Source of the DNA: Coriobacteriaceae bacterium
GTDB lineage: Bacteria; Actinomycetota; Coriobacteriia; Anaerosomatales; SLCP01
Assembly: GCA_003563465.1 (NCBI GenBank)
Contig: PWVH01000134.1
Span: 1 to 23,584, forward strand
Direction of reading: 5' to 3'
Length of the DNA stretch: 23,584 nucleotides
Part shown: positions 1 through 8,078 of the stretch, one piece after another
Numbering within the stretch: position 1 is the stretch's first letter
Layout: each line of letters opens with the position of its first letter
Made by a program: the position numbers and the translations under genes
The notes under the pieces: model-generated
Told to the model about the DNA's origin: nothing
The model's input: only the letters and a program-made list of their open reading frames with translations
Database searches by the model: none

Positions 1-56
1 ATCAACGCAATCAAGCCTGTCCTGCGCCATCGCATTTGGGCAGGCATGTCTGCCAT
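1..56 (-). CDS. Possible 5' end of a gene leaving the left edge (partial)
   Basis: Reading leftward from an ATG at 56-54, 18 codons stay open to the window edge and begin MADMPAQMRWRRTGLIAL. A purine-rich GGGGGAG (74-68 region) lies about 12 bases upstream, slightly far for a Shine-Dalgarno site. The Arg-rich stretch followed by hydrophobic residues would suit the start of a membrane or exported protein, but the fragment is too short to assign a family. It would be transcribed in the same direction as ahbD-ahbAB, about 420 bases downstream of ahbAB. It may be chance. Confidence 0.25.
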   Translation of the reverse strand, partial: MADMPAQMRWRRTGLIAL

Positions 57-294
57 AGCTGAATCAACTCCCCCTTCCAACTGTCGAAAGGACACCAACT
101 TACAGCACAGGCGCCTTCATAGCACCTGTAGCACCTGCACTGTGTTGGGTGGGAACCACGAGAAACCACGACCCCCTTTGTCTACAGCGCAGCCCCTCAC
201 CCCCCTTACTCTGCATAGTCCGTACCTTACAGTTACCCAAAAAGAATCGCAACCCGAAAAGAATCCGTAGATATGCCGGACCCGCCCCTCTATA

Positions 295-346
295 CCGGGC
301 CCATTCTTTCCGAGCCTGCCCTCGCCGGGCCCATTCCTTCCGAGCC
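295..346. repeat. Direct repeat pair, 22-bp unit, 30-bp period
   Basis: The 22-bp unit CCGGGCCCATTCTTTCCGAGCC at 295-316 recurs at 325-346 with one mismatch (T to C), separated by 8 bases. GGGCCC inside the unit is palindromic. Only two copies are present, so this is not an array. Its role is unknown. Confidence 0.75.
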
Positions 347-359
347 CACTTGGACCTGC

Positions 360-395
360 TCGAGTTAGTGGGAACGATCGCACCCACTAACTCGA
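360..395. terminator. Strong hairpin downstream of ahbAB, possible terminator
   Basis: A perfect 13-bp inverted repeat (360-372 and 383-395; core CGAGTTAGTGGG) encloses a 10-base loop. It lies about 82 bases past the ahbAB stop. No T-run follows the stem on the minus strand, so it is not a canonical intrinsic terminator. It could be a 3'-end stabiliser, a factor-dependent end or an operator. The stem itself is certain; the function is inferred. Confidence 0.45.
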
Positions 396-420
396 TACAC
401 CGCTACACCCCCTCGGCCCA

Positions 421-437
421 CCGAGCCCCATGCTCGG
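421..437 (-). terminator. Short hairpin just after ahbAB
   Basis: CCGAGC (421-426) and GCTCGG (432-437) form a 6-bp GC-rich stem with a 5-base loop about 40 bases after the ahbAB stop. No T-run follows. It may act with the larger hairpin at 360-395 to protect or end the ahbD-ahbAB transcript. Confidence 0.3.
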
Positions 438-476
438 CCAAACAGCGGCGCCCCGCCCCGCCAGAAGCAGCGTGCC

Positions 477-1487
477 CTAATCCCCGAAATACCTCATCGA
501 GGTCTTCTTGAACTCACGCACCGAATAGAGCAGCCGAGGCTCGGGCAGGCCGGTCGCCTCGCGGATGCGGCACACGACATCCTCGCACTCCTCGCGGCTC
601 CGACCGTGGATCATCGTGTAGAGATTCGCCGGCCAAGTGGACGCGCTCGGGCGCTGGTAGCAGTGGCTTACTTCCTTGAACGAAGCCATGATCGGCCCGA
701 CTTCCTCCACGCGCTCTTCGGGGCAATCCCACACGCCCATGGCGTTGGCGGCAAAACCGGTCTTGTGATGCTTGATAGCCGCACCGAGCCGGCGAATCAC
801 GCCAGCGTCCACCCACGCCTGTATTCGCTCGAGCACCCAGGCCTCACCGGCATCAATACCTTGGCCCTGCAGGCGATCTGCGATTTCGGCGAAGGGCGTC
901 GGCCCTTCGGGCAAGTCGCCTTGCAAGAATCGAGCAAGCGCCTTCTCTTCGGCACTCAAAGTGACCGCAGGCGTCTCGGCCGGCTTGACCGTCGGCGGCG
1001 CCTCTCCTCGGGCATCTCGCGAGCCGGTCAGATCGAAGTCCACGCGGATCTTGAAGAGCCGGATCGCCGGCAGATCGAGGATGTCCGAGATGCCGGTGGT
1101 AGCTGCGATCTCGCGCAAGATCTCCTGTATGCGCTCGCGACTCTGGGCTATCAACGTGAACCAGATGTTGTAGCGGTCTTCACGCAGATAGTTGTGAGTG
1201 ACGTTCGGATAGCAGTTGATGAGGGCAGCGATCTGTTCGGCCTGATGGGGCGGAACCGCGATCGCACAGAGGGTTGAGTGGTAACCGAGCCGGTGCGAGT
1301 CGAAGATGGCGCCTATCCGCCTGATCACTCCCGCGTCCTTGAGACCGAAAACGGAGTCGTAGACCGCCTGCTCGCTAGCCCCTATGCGCTCGCCGATCGA
1401 GGCATACGGCGTCGCGGTCACCGGAAACGCCGCCTGAATCTCGCTCAGCACCGATCTGTCGAGTTCGGTCAGCTCCGCAGCACTCAT
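477..1487 (-). CDS. ahbA/ahbB: Siroheme decarboxylase, fused AhbA-AhbB
   Basis: Converts siroheme to 12,18-didecarboxysiroheme, the first Ahb-specific step of heme synthesis; cytoplasmic. The 336-aa product carries both subunits in one chain. The AhbA-like half is about residues 1-158, with an Lrp/AsnC-like winged helix and HNYLR at 98-102. A Pro/Ala-rich linker (about 160-178) follows, then the AhbB-like half (about 179-336), with HCYQR at 275-279 and a WPANLYTMIHG segment. The two halves share the motifs INCYPNVTHNYLR and FKEVSHCYQR at the same relative place, as expected for paralogous subunits. AhbA and AhbB are usually separate genes, although the related NirDL protein of heme d1 synthesis is also fused. 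I chose the ATG at 1487 because it forms an ATGA overlap with the ahbD stop and has AGAGG about 12 bases upstream. A GTG at 1496 in the same frame is possible. The gene is translationally coupled to ahbD. Confidence 0.93.
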   Translation of the reverse strand: MSAAELTELDRSVLSEIQAAFPVTATPYASIGERIGASEQAVYDSVFGLKDAGVIRRIGAIFDSHRLGYHSTLCAIAVPPHQAEQIAALINCYPNVTHNYLREDRYNIWFTLIAQSRERIQEILREIAATTGISDILDLPAIRLFKIRVDFDLTGSRDARGEAPPTVKPAETPAVTLSAEEKALARFLQGDLPEGPTPFAEIADRLQGQGIDAGEAWVLERIQAWVDAGVIRRLGAAIKHHKTGFAANAMGVWDCPEERVEEVGPIMASFKEVSHCYQRPSASTWPANLYTMIHGRSREECEDVVCRIREATGLPEPRLLYSVREFKKTSMRYFGD

Positions 1488-2782
1488 GTCTCGCACTCGC
1501 CTCTCATCGAAGCGGGCACGTAAACGCAGTACGGCTCCTCGGCCAGGTAATCACCCGTGACGCTCAAGGCTCGCGCTCGGCATCCCCCGCAGACCGCCCT
1601 GTACTCGCAAGCCCCGCACTTGCCCTTCAGCAGCGAGTAGTCCCGAAGCTCGTTGAACACACGCGAGTCGGTCCATATCTTGGAGAACGGTTCTTCCTTG
1701 ACGTTGCCGAGCTGCATATCGAAGTACCCGCACGGCTGCACGTCGCCCACGTGGCTGATGAAGCCGAACGTTATCCCGCCAAGGCACCCGCGCGTCATCG
1801 CGTCGAGCCCGTATTCCTCGCGGGTGACCTTCTTGCCCTCGGCTCTCGCCTTTTGGCGGATGATGCGGTAGTAGTGTGGCGCATCGGTGGGCTTGAAATG
1901 CAGCGGCGAGGTCTTCTGGCGCTCGTAGGCCCACTCGAGCACGGCCTCGTACTCCTCCGGAGGAAGCTCTTTGTCCAGCAGATCCTCGCCTCGGCCGGTC
2001 GGCACGAGCATGAATATGTGGAACGCGTCCACGCCGAGCTGCTCGGCTAGGTCGTGAACCGCCTCGACCTTGTCCGCGTTCATGGTAGTGACGGTCATGT
2101 TCACCTGCACGCCAACCCCGTGGCGCTTGGCGATTCCGATGCCCTCGAGCGTGGCGTCGAAGCAACCCGACTGACCGCGGAACCCATCGTGCTCCTCGGC
2201 AGTCGGGAAGTCGATGGACACGCTGATGCGAGGAATGCGGTGCTCGGCCATTTGCGCGGCGATCTCGTCGGTGATGAGCGTGGCGTTCGTGCCGATGACC
2301 GGCATGCCGCCCTTTTCGTGCACGTAGTCGACTATCTCCCAGATGTCGGGACGCATCAGCGGCTCGCCGCCGGTGAGGATGAAGATCGGGTTGGTGATGG
2401 TGACGATGTCGTCGACGGTCGCTTTTATCTGGTCGAGCGTGAGTTCGCCCGCGTAGTGGCCGAACTCGGCAGCCGCGCGGCAGTGGGCGCACGACAGGTT
2501 GCATGAACGCGTGATCTCCCAAGCGATGATGCGCGGTGCCTTGATCCCGGTGCGGTCCTCGTAGGCATGGGCCGCCTCGCCGCCACCGGGCCGGAAGCCA
2601 ACAGACCGCGCACCGCCGTGCCGCTGGCCAGCGGCCGGGATCCCGACGCCCTTGTGCCCGCACGGAGCCTCTGCCTCGGCGAGCTCCTGCTCGTCGACCG
2701 TGCCTTCCGGCGTTTCCTCGGCCAGGGACTCCTCGAGTTCCAGATCCGGGCGTGCGTCGGCGTTTCCTACGTTGTCGGCCAT
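1484..2782 (-). CDS. ahbD: Heme b synthase, radical SAM protein AhbD
   Basis: Last enzyme of the siroheme route: oxidative decarboxylation of the two propionates of iron-coproporphyrin III to vinyl groups, giving heme b. The 432-aa protein has the radical SAM cluster motif C94-x3-C98-x2-C101 in WEITRSCNLSCAHCRAA, then FILTGGEPLMRPDI. A C-terminal Cys-rich SPASM/Twitch-type region with KCGACEYRAVCGGC and PYCVYVP would bind an auxiliary 4Fe-4S cluster. The HCRAA(A) and LTGGEPL signatures and the C-terminal pattern separate it from the AhbC paralogue at 8597-9874. The first 80 residues are an acidic then Gly/His-rich extension before the catalytic barrel. The ATG at 2782 has GAAAGG 8 bases upstream, so the extension appears to be translated. 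It is the first gene of a two-gene operon with ahbAB. Confidence 0.92.
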   Translation of the reverse strand: MADNVGNADARPDLELEESLAEETPEGTVDEQELAEAEAPCGHKGVGIPAAGQRHGGARSVGFRPGGGEAAHAYEDRTGIKAPRIIAWEITRSCNLSCAHCRAAAEFGHYAGELTLDQIKATVDDIVTITNPIFILTGGEPLMRPDIWEIVDYVHEKGGMPVIGTNATLITDEIAAQMAEHRIPRISVSIDFPTAEEHDGFRGQSGCFDATLEGIGIAKRHGVGVQVNMTVTTMNADKVEAVHDLAEQLGVDAFHIFMLVPTGRGEDLLDKELPPEEYEAVLEWAYERQKTSPLHFKPTDAPHYYRIIRQKARAEGKKVTREEYGLDAMTRGCLGGITFGFISHVGDVQPCGYFDMQLGNVKEEPFSKIWTDSRVFNELRDYSLLKGKCGACEYRAVCGGCRARALSVTGDYLAEEPYCVYVPASMRGECET

Positions 2783-3028
2783 GCGTCAGACCTTTCAAGA
2801 CTGGGGCTTACCGCGAACAGGCCTGCAAGAGCCACGCCGAAAAGGGCGCAGCCGCAGATAACAGCTATGCCGATGCAGTATAGCGCGTGTTGCGGGGACG
2901 TACCCAGGTTGCAGCTTCGTACAGAACGGCGATCTCATACGCCTACATGGTTCAATGACACGAGCGATTGCATTCATGAGCCGCCTAAGGCATGGTCTAC
3001 TCCTGCAGCTACCAGGAGTGATGAACGA
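2783..3028. promoter_or_regulatory. Divergent intergenic region, ahbD / cyclase gene
   Basis: These 246 bases separate two outward-facing genes and must hold both promoters unless the genes rely on read-through. On the minus strand TATACT (2882-2877) is a good -10 for ahbD, but the 17-bp-spaced -35 (GGGTAC, 2905-2900) is poor. This suggests an activator or a different sigma factor. I could not find a convincing plus-strand promoter. No small ORF with a good ribosome binding site is seen. Confidence 0.4.
3014..3018 (+). promoter_or_regulatory. Ribosome binding site fixing the cyclase-gene start
   Basis: AGGAG lies 10 bases before the in-frame GTG at 3029. No other in-frame start between 2783 and 3100 has a comparable site. 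It excludes the long upstream extension that would run antisense through ahbD. Confidence 0.75.
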
Positions 3029-6000
3029 GTGACTCCCGAGACCCATAGAGGCCCAACGGCAGCAGATGCGCAGTCGAACCTGTCTGCGTCGGATGCTGCG
3101 GCGATAGATGCCACACTGCCCTACCTGTCTCAGACTCTGCTCGATGAGTTATCGGCAAGGTCAGACTGTCACCTTCCATGGCTTGCCGAGATCGAGGGCA
3201 CGATGGTGATGGCGGATGTATCGGGCTTCACCGCTATGTCCGAGCAGCTTGCTGCGGCCGGCAGGGAAGGCGCCGAGCAACTCACCGACATGATCAACGC
3301 GTTCTTCTCGACAATGCTCGAAATCGCCGGGAACCAGGGCGGGGACACGCTCACCTTTGGCGGTGATGCGATCCTTCTCTTCTTCACGGGTGCCGAGCAC
3401 GCCACGCGGGCCGTAGCTGCATCCTTGGCTATGCTTCGGACAGTAGACTCGCTTCCTCCCTACCGGGTCGGTGGCGATACGATCGAGCTCGGCATGTCCA
3501 TGGGTGCACACACCGCCAGTTTCGTGTTCGTCGCCACAGGCACTCACGCCCGAGCACAGTTTCTTGCCCTGGGCCCGGACGCCTCACTGACCGCATCAGC
3601 GGAGGCCGCCGCGCGCTCGGGTGAGCTGGTCGTCACCGATGAGTTGCTCGCTAAGCTCGGTGAAGACGCGACTGTCGACGAGCGTGAGGCGGGAAAGTGG
3701 GTCTTAAGAACGCTCGCGTCGTCTAAGGCACAGAGCGCGTGGCGCGATGGCACAGCCGACCTTACTCTGCTCTCCTTGGCGCCATATCTACCACCTCTGG
3801 TAAGCGATATCGTACGAGCAGGTGAGACCCCACCCGTTCTCGACGGTGATCATCGAAAGGTCACGGTGGTCTTCATCAACGTGGCCGGGTTCGATGCGCT
3901 TCTGGCCCAGCCCGATCGCCAACCGCTGCTGACCGCGTTGCAGGCCTACATCGGTGGGATGCTCGAGCTGCTCGAGTCGTGCGGCGGCTATCTAGTCAGC
4001 AACGATATCGCGATCGAAGGGTTCAAACTGATCGTCGCTTTCGGCGCCCCCTTAGTCCGGGAACACGATGCCGAGAACGCCGCGCGTTTCGTGCTCGGAC
4101 TGCAGGACCACGCGTCTTGCGCGGACGATGCGCTCACTCACCGTATAGGCGTCCACCGCGGCAACGTGTACGCGAGCGATGTAGGCTCGGAGCGGCGGCG
4201 CCAGTACACCGTCATGGGTGATGCGGTGAACCTCGCCGCACGCCTCATGTCCCGCGCGCAGTGGGGCACGGCCATCGTGTCCGACGAGTTCGCTCGCACT
4301 CTCGGTAACCCTTTCGTCTGCGAGAAGCTCGACGCCGTCACGGTGAAGGGCAAGTCCGAACCCGTTCCGACGAGTATCCTGGCCGCGGAGCGGTATGCAG
4401 CCGCTGCCGGATCGCATGATGCCGACCGCAGACAGACGTTAGGCCGCGAGGCTGAGCTGGCGGTGATCGAGGAAGCGATCACCCAGACCGAAGGCGGGTC
4501 AGGCCGCGCGGTCTTCTTCGTCGGCGAAGCGGGCATCGGCAAGTCTCAGCTCGTTGCCGAGGCTGTCTCGAACGCAAGCTCTCGCGACTGGACGGTTCTG
4601 TGGGGAACGTCTTACGAGCACGCGATGGCCACACCGTTCGGACCGTGGATTCCGATGCTCGAGCATTTCTTCGCATTAGAAGGATGCACGGACGATGCCC
4701 GGCGAGGAAGCCTCGTCGAGAAGCGATCGCTCGCCCTGGCGCCGGAACTCAGCCCCTACCTGCCACTGCTCAACCACCTACTCGGTCTTTCGCTGCCCGA
4801 CACCGATGTCACGAGGGAACTGGACGCGCGAACGCGCCGGGAATCCCTCTTTCGCCTGATCGGCAGGCTGCTTCGCAAGTCCACAGATGAGAAACCCCTG
4901 TTGGTTGCGGTCGAAGATCTCCACTGGGCAGACGACAGCTCCATCGAACTCCTCGAGTCGTTGTCCGAAGAAACGCTCGGCCGAGTGCCCCTAATGCTCG
5001 TGATGTCCGCGAGGCCCGATGGTGCCGCCTTGCCCGAACTGCCAGGCGAGTGGACTTCTGTGATCACACTCGAGGGCCTCCCGCACCAGGCTGCGGTACG
5101 GATGATCGAGCAGCTGACCGGCACGGAAGCGGTACCTGCCCACCTTGCTGAACTGCTTGTAAGCCGGGCGATCGGAAATCCGCTCTTCATCGAAGAGATC
5201 GCACGCTCTTTCGACAGGTCTGGAGCGATCCAGCGATTGGCCGATTCCTCGAGCGTCGCTGCCGTCGAGGAGCTGGCGGAGCTCGACTTCCCCGACCGGG
5301 TCGAGACGCTCCTGATGTCGCGTATCGACGACGTGGATCCTCCCGCTCGGGAGGTCTTGCGGATCGCCGCAGTCGTAGGGCAGTTCTTCGACCTAGACTC
5401 CCTCCACATGCTGGTGAAATCTTGCGTAGAGCCTACTCCTGACCTTGAGGAAGCGGTCGAACTCGCGGTGCGCTCCGATCTCATCTCGCCCACCCGGGAC
5501 ATGGCGGAGACGTATCGCTTCTCCCATCCGCTCGTCCAGGAGATCGCGTACAGCAGCTTAAGATTCAGCCGCCGTCGCGAGTTGCATCACGTTCTGGCAG
5601 CGTATCTCGAGAGACGATGGGGCCTTCGATCAGGCGCACACCTAGACGAGATCGCCCTGCACTACAGGCGCAGCGGCGACAAGCCCAAGACACTTGAGTT
5701 CTCGGTACGCGCTGCTCAGCGAGCCGAGGGCGTGTACGCTCACCGCGAAGCAGTAGACTACTACCGCATCGCACTCGAATCCGCGACTGGGCGCACGCCT
5801 AAGGCAGTATCGGCCCGGAGCTGCCTCGCCGAGCGAATCGGCGACAGCTACCAACTCATGGGTGACCATGCGCTTGCGATCGCCTCCTACCGCGACGCTC
5901 TACAACGCTGGAGGCGCGTCGAGGAAAGGCTATCGGCGAAGGCGGCGCCACCCGAGGACACGGGGCTTGAGGAGATGCCCCCCGAGGCCCGCCACGCCAC

Positions 6001-7015
6001 GCTCTGCCACAAGATCGCGGTCTGCTACGAGCGTGAGAGCCGCCGCTACGATCTGGCGGACCGATGGATCGCCAAGGCCCTCGAGAGCATGCCGCCGGGT
6101 TTCGATTCCCTGCGCGCAAGCATATGCACGACACAGGGCTTCTCCTGTATGCGGCAGGGCCGTTACGAGGAGGCCATCGCTTGGGGCAAGCATGCCGCAT
6201 CGCACGCGGAGCGTGCGGACGATCGCGCCGAGTTGGCATACGCTCTGACCCTTCAGGGCGCGTGCTACTCAGAGATCGGTGAGTTCACTCAAGCCTTGGA
6301 GCTGCAAGCCCGCTCGCTTAGGACGGCCGAAGAGATCGGGAACCTGCGCCGGCTAGCCGGCGTCTACGGCAACCTCGCCAACTCCCACATGCGGATGGGA
6401 AACCTCACGGAGGCACTCGAGTACAACCAGCGCGCGCTGGAGATCGAGGAACGGATCGCCTCAGCCGACGGCGCCGCGATGACACGCGCCAACATCGGCG
6501 AGATCATGGCTCTCATGGGTGATTTCAAAGCAGCGGTCGAGCACCTGTCCGGGGCACTCAGGGACGCTGGGGGGCCGGACGCGTTCGGCGGCTTCGTGCT
6601 CACCAACCTCTCCCGCGCATATGTGGGACTGGGCGACCTCGCACGCGCACGTGAGTGCGTCGATGTTGCCGTCTCCGTGCTATCGCGGTCCGGAGTGCGC
6701 GGTCTGAGTGCGGAGGCGACAGTGCAGCAGGCAGATGTCGCGCGCCTACAGGAAAGGCATGACGAGGCCCTGGCCCTGTGCGAACAAGTACTCGCCGAAC
6801 CGGTTCGCCTGGGAGAGCATCTGCCGCGAATCCAGGCGTTGCAGATCAAAGCGGCCGTGCATGAGGCCGAAGACGAGTACGAAGACGCACTGCGCTCTAT
6901 CAGGAGGAGCATCTCGCTGGCCCGAACGTTCGACGCCGCTGCCGAACTAGCCTTCTCGCTCGAGGCCGAAGCGCGCATCGTAGCCGCTGCCGAGGCGTCG
7001 GAGCGAAACTCCTGA
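3029..7015 (+). CDS. Tandem class III cyclase / P-loop NTPase / TPR protein (soluble adenylyl cyclase-like)
   Basis: Predicted 1328-aa cytoplasmic signalling protein, with no signal peptide or membrane span. Domain order: cyclase homology domain 1 (about 54-225), cyclase domain 2 (about 275-455), an AAA/STAND-type NTPase (LGRE at about 483, Walker A GEAGIGKS at 499-506, Walker B LVAVEDLHWADD at 625-636) and a helical TPR region (about 890-1328). Domain 1 keeps both metal-binding Asp residues (D63 in ADVSGFT, D113 in FGGDA) but lacks the Asn/Arg pair. Domain 2 has Asn at the first Asp position (N284 in INVAGF) and no second Asp, but keeps N401 and R405 in VNLAARL. The two would make one composite active site, as in human soluble adenylyl cyclase, which has the same domain order. 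cAMP production is inferred. The start is the GTG at 3029, which follows AGGAG. It is the only confident plus-strand gene, set between hemB and ahbD and convergent with hemB by 16 bases. Confidence 0.9.
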   Translation: MTPETHRGPTAADAQSNLSASDAAAIDATLPYLSQTLLDELSARSDCHLPWLAEIEGTMVMADVSGFTAMSEQLAAAGREGAEQLTDMINAFFSTMLEIAGNQGGDTLTFGGDAILLFFTGAEHATRAVAASLAMLRTVDSLPPYRVGGDTIELGMSMGAHTASFVFVATGTHARAQFLALGPDASLTASAEAAARSGELVVTDELLAKLGEDATVDEREAGKWVLRTLASSKAQSAWRDGTADLTLLSLAPYLPPLVSDIVRAGETPPVLDGDHRKVTVVFINVAGFDALLAQPDRQPLLTALQAYIGGMLELLESCGGYLVSNDIAIEGFKLIVAFGAPLVREHDAENAARFVLGLQDHASCADDALTHRIGVHRGNVYASDVGSERRRQYTVMGDAVNLAARLMSRAQWGTAIVSDEFARTLGNPFVCEKLDAVTVKGKSEPVPTSILAAERYAAAAGSHDADRRQTLGREAELAVIEEAITQTEGGSGRAVFFVGEAGIGKSQLVAEAVSNASSRDWTVLWGTSYEHAMATPFGPWIPMLEHFFALEGCTDDARRGSLVEKRSLALAPELSPYLPLLNHLLGLSLPDTDVTRELDARTRRESLFRLIGRLLRKSTDEKPLLVAVEDLHWADDSSIELLESLSEETLGRVPLMLVMSARPDGAALPELPGEWTSVITLEGLPHQAAVRMIEQLTGTEAVPAHLAELLVSRAIGNPLFIEEIARSFDRSGAIQRLADSSSVAAVEELAELDFPDRVETLLMSRIDDVDPPAREVLRIAAVVGQFFDLDSLHMLVKSCVEPTPDLEEAVELAVRSDLISPTRDMAETYRFSHPLVQEIAYSSLRFSRRRELHHVLAAYLERRWGLRSGAHLDEIALHYRRSGDKPKTLEFSVRAAQRAEGVYAHREAVDYYRIALESATGRTPKAVSARSCLAERIGDSYQLMGDHALAIASYRDALQRWRRVEERLSAKAAPPEDTGLEEMPPEARHATLCHKIAVCYERESRRYDLADRWIAKALESMPPGFDSLRASICTTQGFSCMRQGRYEEAIAWGKHAASHAERADDRAELAYALTLQGACYSEIGEFTQALELQARSLRTAEEIGNLRRLAGVYGNLANSHMRMGNLTEALEYNQRALEIEERIASADGAAMTRANIGEIMALMGDFKAAVEHLSGALRDAGGPDAFGGFVLTNLSRAYVGLGDLARARECVDVAVSVLSRSGVRGLSAEATVQQADVARLQERHDEALALCEQVLAEPVRLGEHLPRIQALQIKAAVHEAEDEYEDALRSIRRSISLARTFDAAAELAFSLEAEARIVAAAEASERNS

Positions 7016-7031
7016 GCCAAAGCACTCTCCG

Positions 7032-8024
7032 CTAGGTCTGCAGTCCGTCCTGCCTCAGCCAGCGAGCTGCGTCCTTTGCATGATAGGTGAGGACCAGATC
7101 GGCGCCTGCGCGCCTGATTGCGGTAAGCGTCTCGAGCACCACACGCCGCTCGTCGATCCAGCCTTGCTCGGCGGCAGCCTTCACCATCGCGTACTCGCCG
7201 CTCACGTTGTAGGCTGCGGTCGGGTAACCGAACTCGTCCTTGACCCGGCGGATCACGTCCATGTACGCCAGCGCCGGCTTGACCATCACGATGTCCGCGC
7301 CCTCGGCTATGTCTAGCCAGACCTCGCGCAGCGCTTCATCGGCATTGGCAGGATCCATCTGGTAGGCACGACGGTCGCCGAACGCCGGCGCAGAATCGGC
7401 GGCATCGCGGAAGGGACCATAGTACGCCGAAGCGTACTTGGCCGCATACGACATGATCGGGACCTCGGTGTAGCCCTCGGCGTCGAGTGCGGTGCGGATC
7501 GCGGCCACGCGCCCGTCCATCATGTCGCTCGGCCCGACCATGTCGGCTCCTGCGTCGGCGTGACTGAGAGCGGTCTGCGCGAGCATCTCGAGCGTGACAT
7601 CGTTCATCACGCACCCCTGCTCGTCTAAGATCCCGCAGTGGCCGTGCGACGTGTACTCACACATGCAGACATCGGTGATGACGTGGTAATCGGAATCGTG
7701 TGCCTTGATCGCGCGGATGGCCTGCTGGACTATGCCGTCCTCGGCATACGCCCCGCTTCCCGCCTCGTCCTTGGACTCGGGCAGGCCGAAGAGGATGACG
7801 GCTGGTATGCCGAGAGACTTCAGCTCGTCGACCTCGGCCGGAAGCTCATCGGCCGAAAGCTGGAAGACGCCCGGCATAGATGCGACCTCGTCACGCAGAC
7901 CGCTGCCGACCTTCACGAACAGCGGGTATATGAGGTCGCTGGCATCGAGCGACGTCTCGCGAACCATGGCCCGCAGAGTGTCCGTGCGACGCAGCCTACG
8001 CGGTCGGTATGCAGGGAACTCCAT
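7032..8024 (-). CDS. hemB: 5-aminolevulinate dehydratase (porphobilinogen synthase)
   Basis: Condenses two 5-aminolevulinate molecules to porphobilinogen; cytoplasmic. The 330-aa product has the normal family length. Visible features: the Cys-type zinc site DVCMCEYTSHGHCG (C120, C122, C130), the two active-site lysines K196 (SYAAKYASAYYGPFR) and K249 (VMVKPALAYMD), and the conserved YPLFV segment near the N-terminus. The ATG at 8024 is preceded by GAGAGGGG at an 8-base spacing; an ATG 30 bases further upstream has no ribosome binding site. It is the last gene of a short unit with the 77-aa membrane protein, 54 bases upstream, and ends convergently with the cyclase gene. Confidence 0.97.
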   Translation of the reverse strand: MEFPAYRPRRLRRTDTLRAMVRETSLDASDLIYPLFVKVGSGLRDEVASMPGVFQLSADELPAEVDELKSLGIPAVILFGLPESKDEAGSGAYAEDGIVQQAIRAIKAHDSDYHVITDVCMCEYTSHGHCGILDEQGCVMNDVTLEMLAQTALSHADAGADMVGPSDMMDGRVAAIRTALDAEGYTEVPIMSYAAKYASAYYGPFRDAADSAPAFGDRRAYQMDPANADEALREVWLDIAEGADIVMVKPALAYMDVIRRVKDEFGYPTAAYNVSGEYAMVKAAAEQGWIDERRVVLETLTAIRRAGADLVLTYHAKDAARWLRQDGLQT

Positions 8025-8078
8025 CCTCGGTACCCCTCTCTGGACTGCGGACATCGCCGAGCGGCTTCGTCGCAGACG

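Larger units (their letters stand above)
57..476. other. Non-coding stretch downstream of ahbAB
   Basis: No convincing gene is seen in these 420 bases. The open frames on both strands are Pro/Arg/Ser-rich, lack ribosome binding sites and resemble no family I know. Base composition is uneven: the part near 200-270 has A-rich runs, including AAAAGAATC twice (about 240-248 and 257-265). The part near 290-470 is very GC-rich and holds a direct repeat and two hairpins, listed separately. Confidence 0.6.

Noticed and set aside
295..346. CRISPR array
   Set aside because: Only two copies, an 8-base gap too short for a spacer, and no cas genes in the window.
149..511. 120-codon plus-strand frame over the left non-coding part and the ahbAB end
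   Set aside because: Low-complexity Pro/Arg/Ser composition, no ribosome binding site, and it overlaps ahbAB on the opposite strand.
606..1277. Long plus-strand frame opposite ahbAB
   Set aside because: A mirror frame of a GC-rich gene; ahbAB on the minus strand has clear family motifs throughout.
2567..3028. In-frame upstream extension of the cyclase/NTPase protein by 154 residues
   Set aside because: It runs antisense through the ahbD start, is Arg/Pro-rich without domain features, and has no ribosome binding site. AGGAG at 3014-3018 clearly serves the GTG at 3029.
4756..5502. 248-codon minus-strand frame inside the cyclase/NTPase gene
   Set aside because: Ser/Arg-rich antisense translation with no motif; the plus strand codes for the NTPase domain here.
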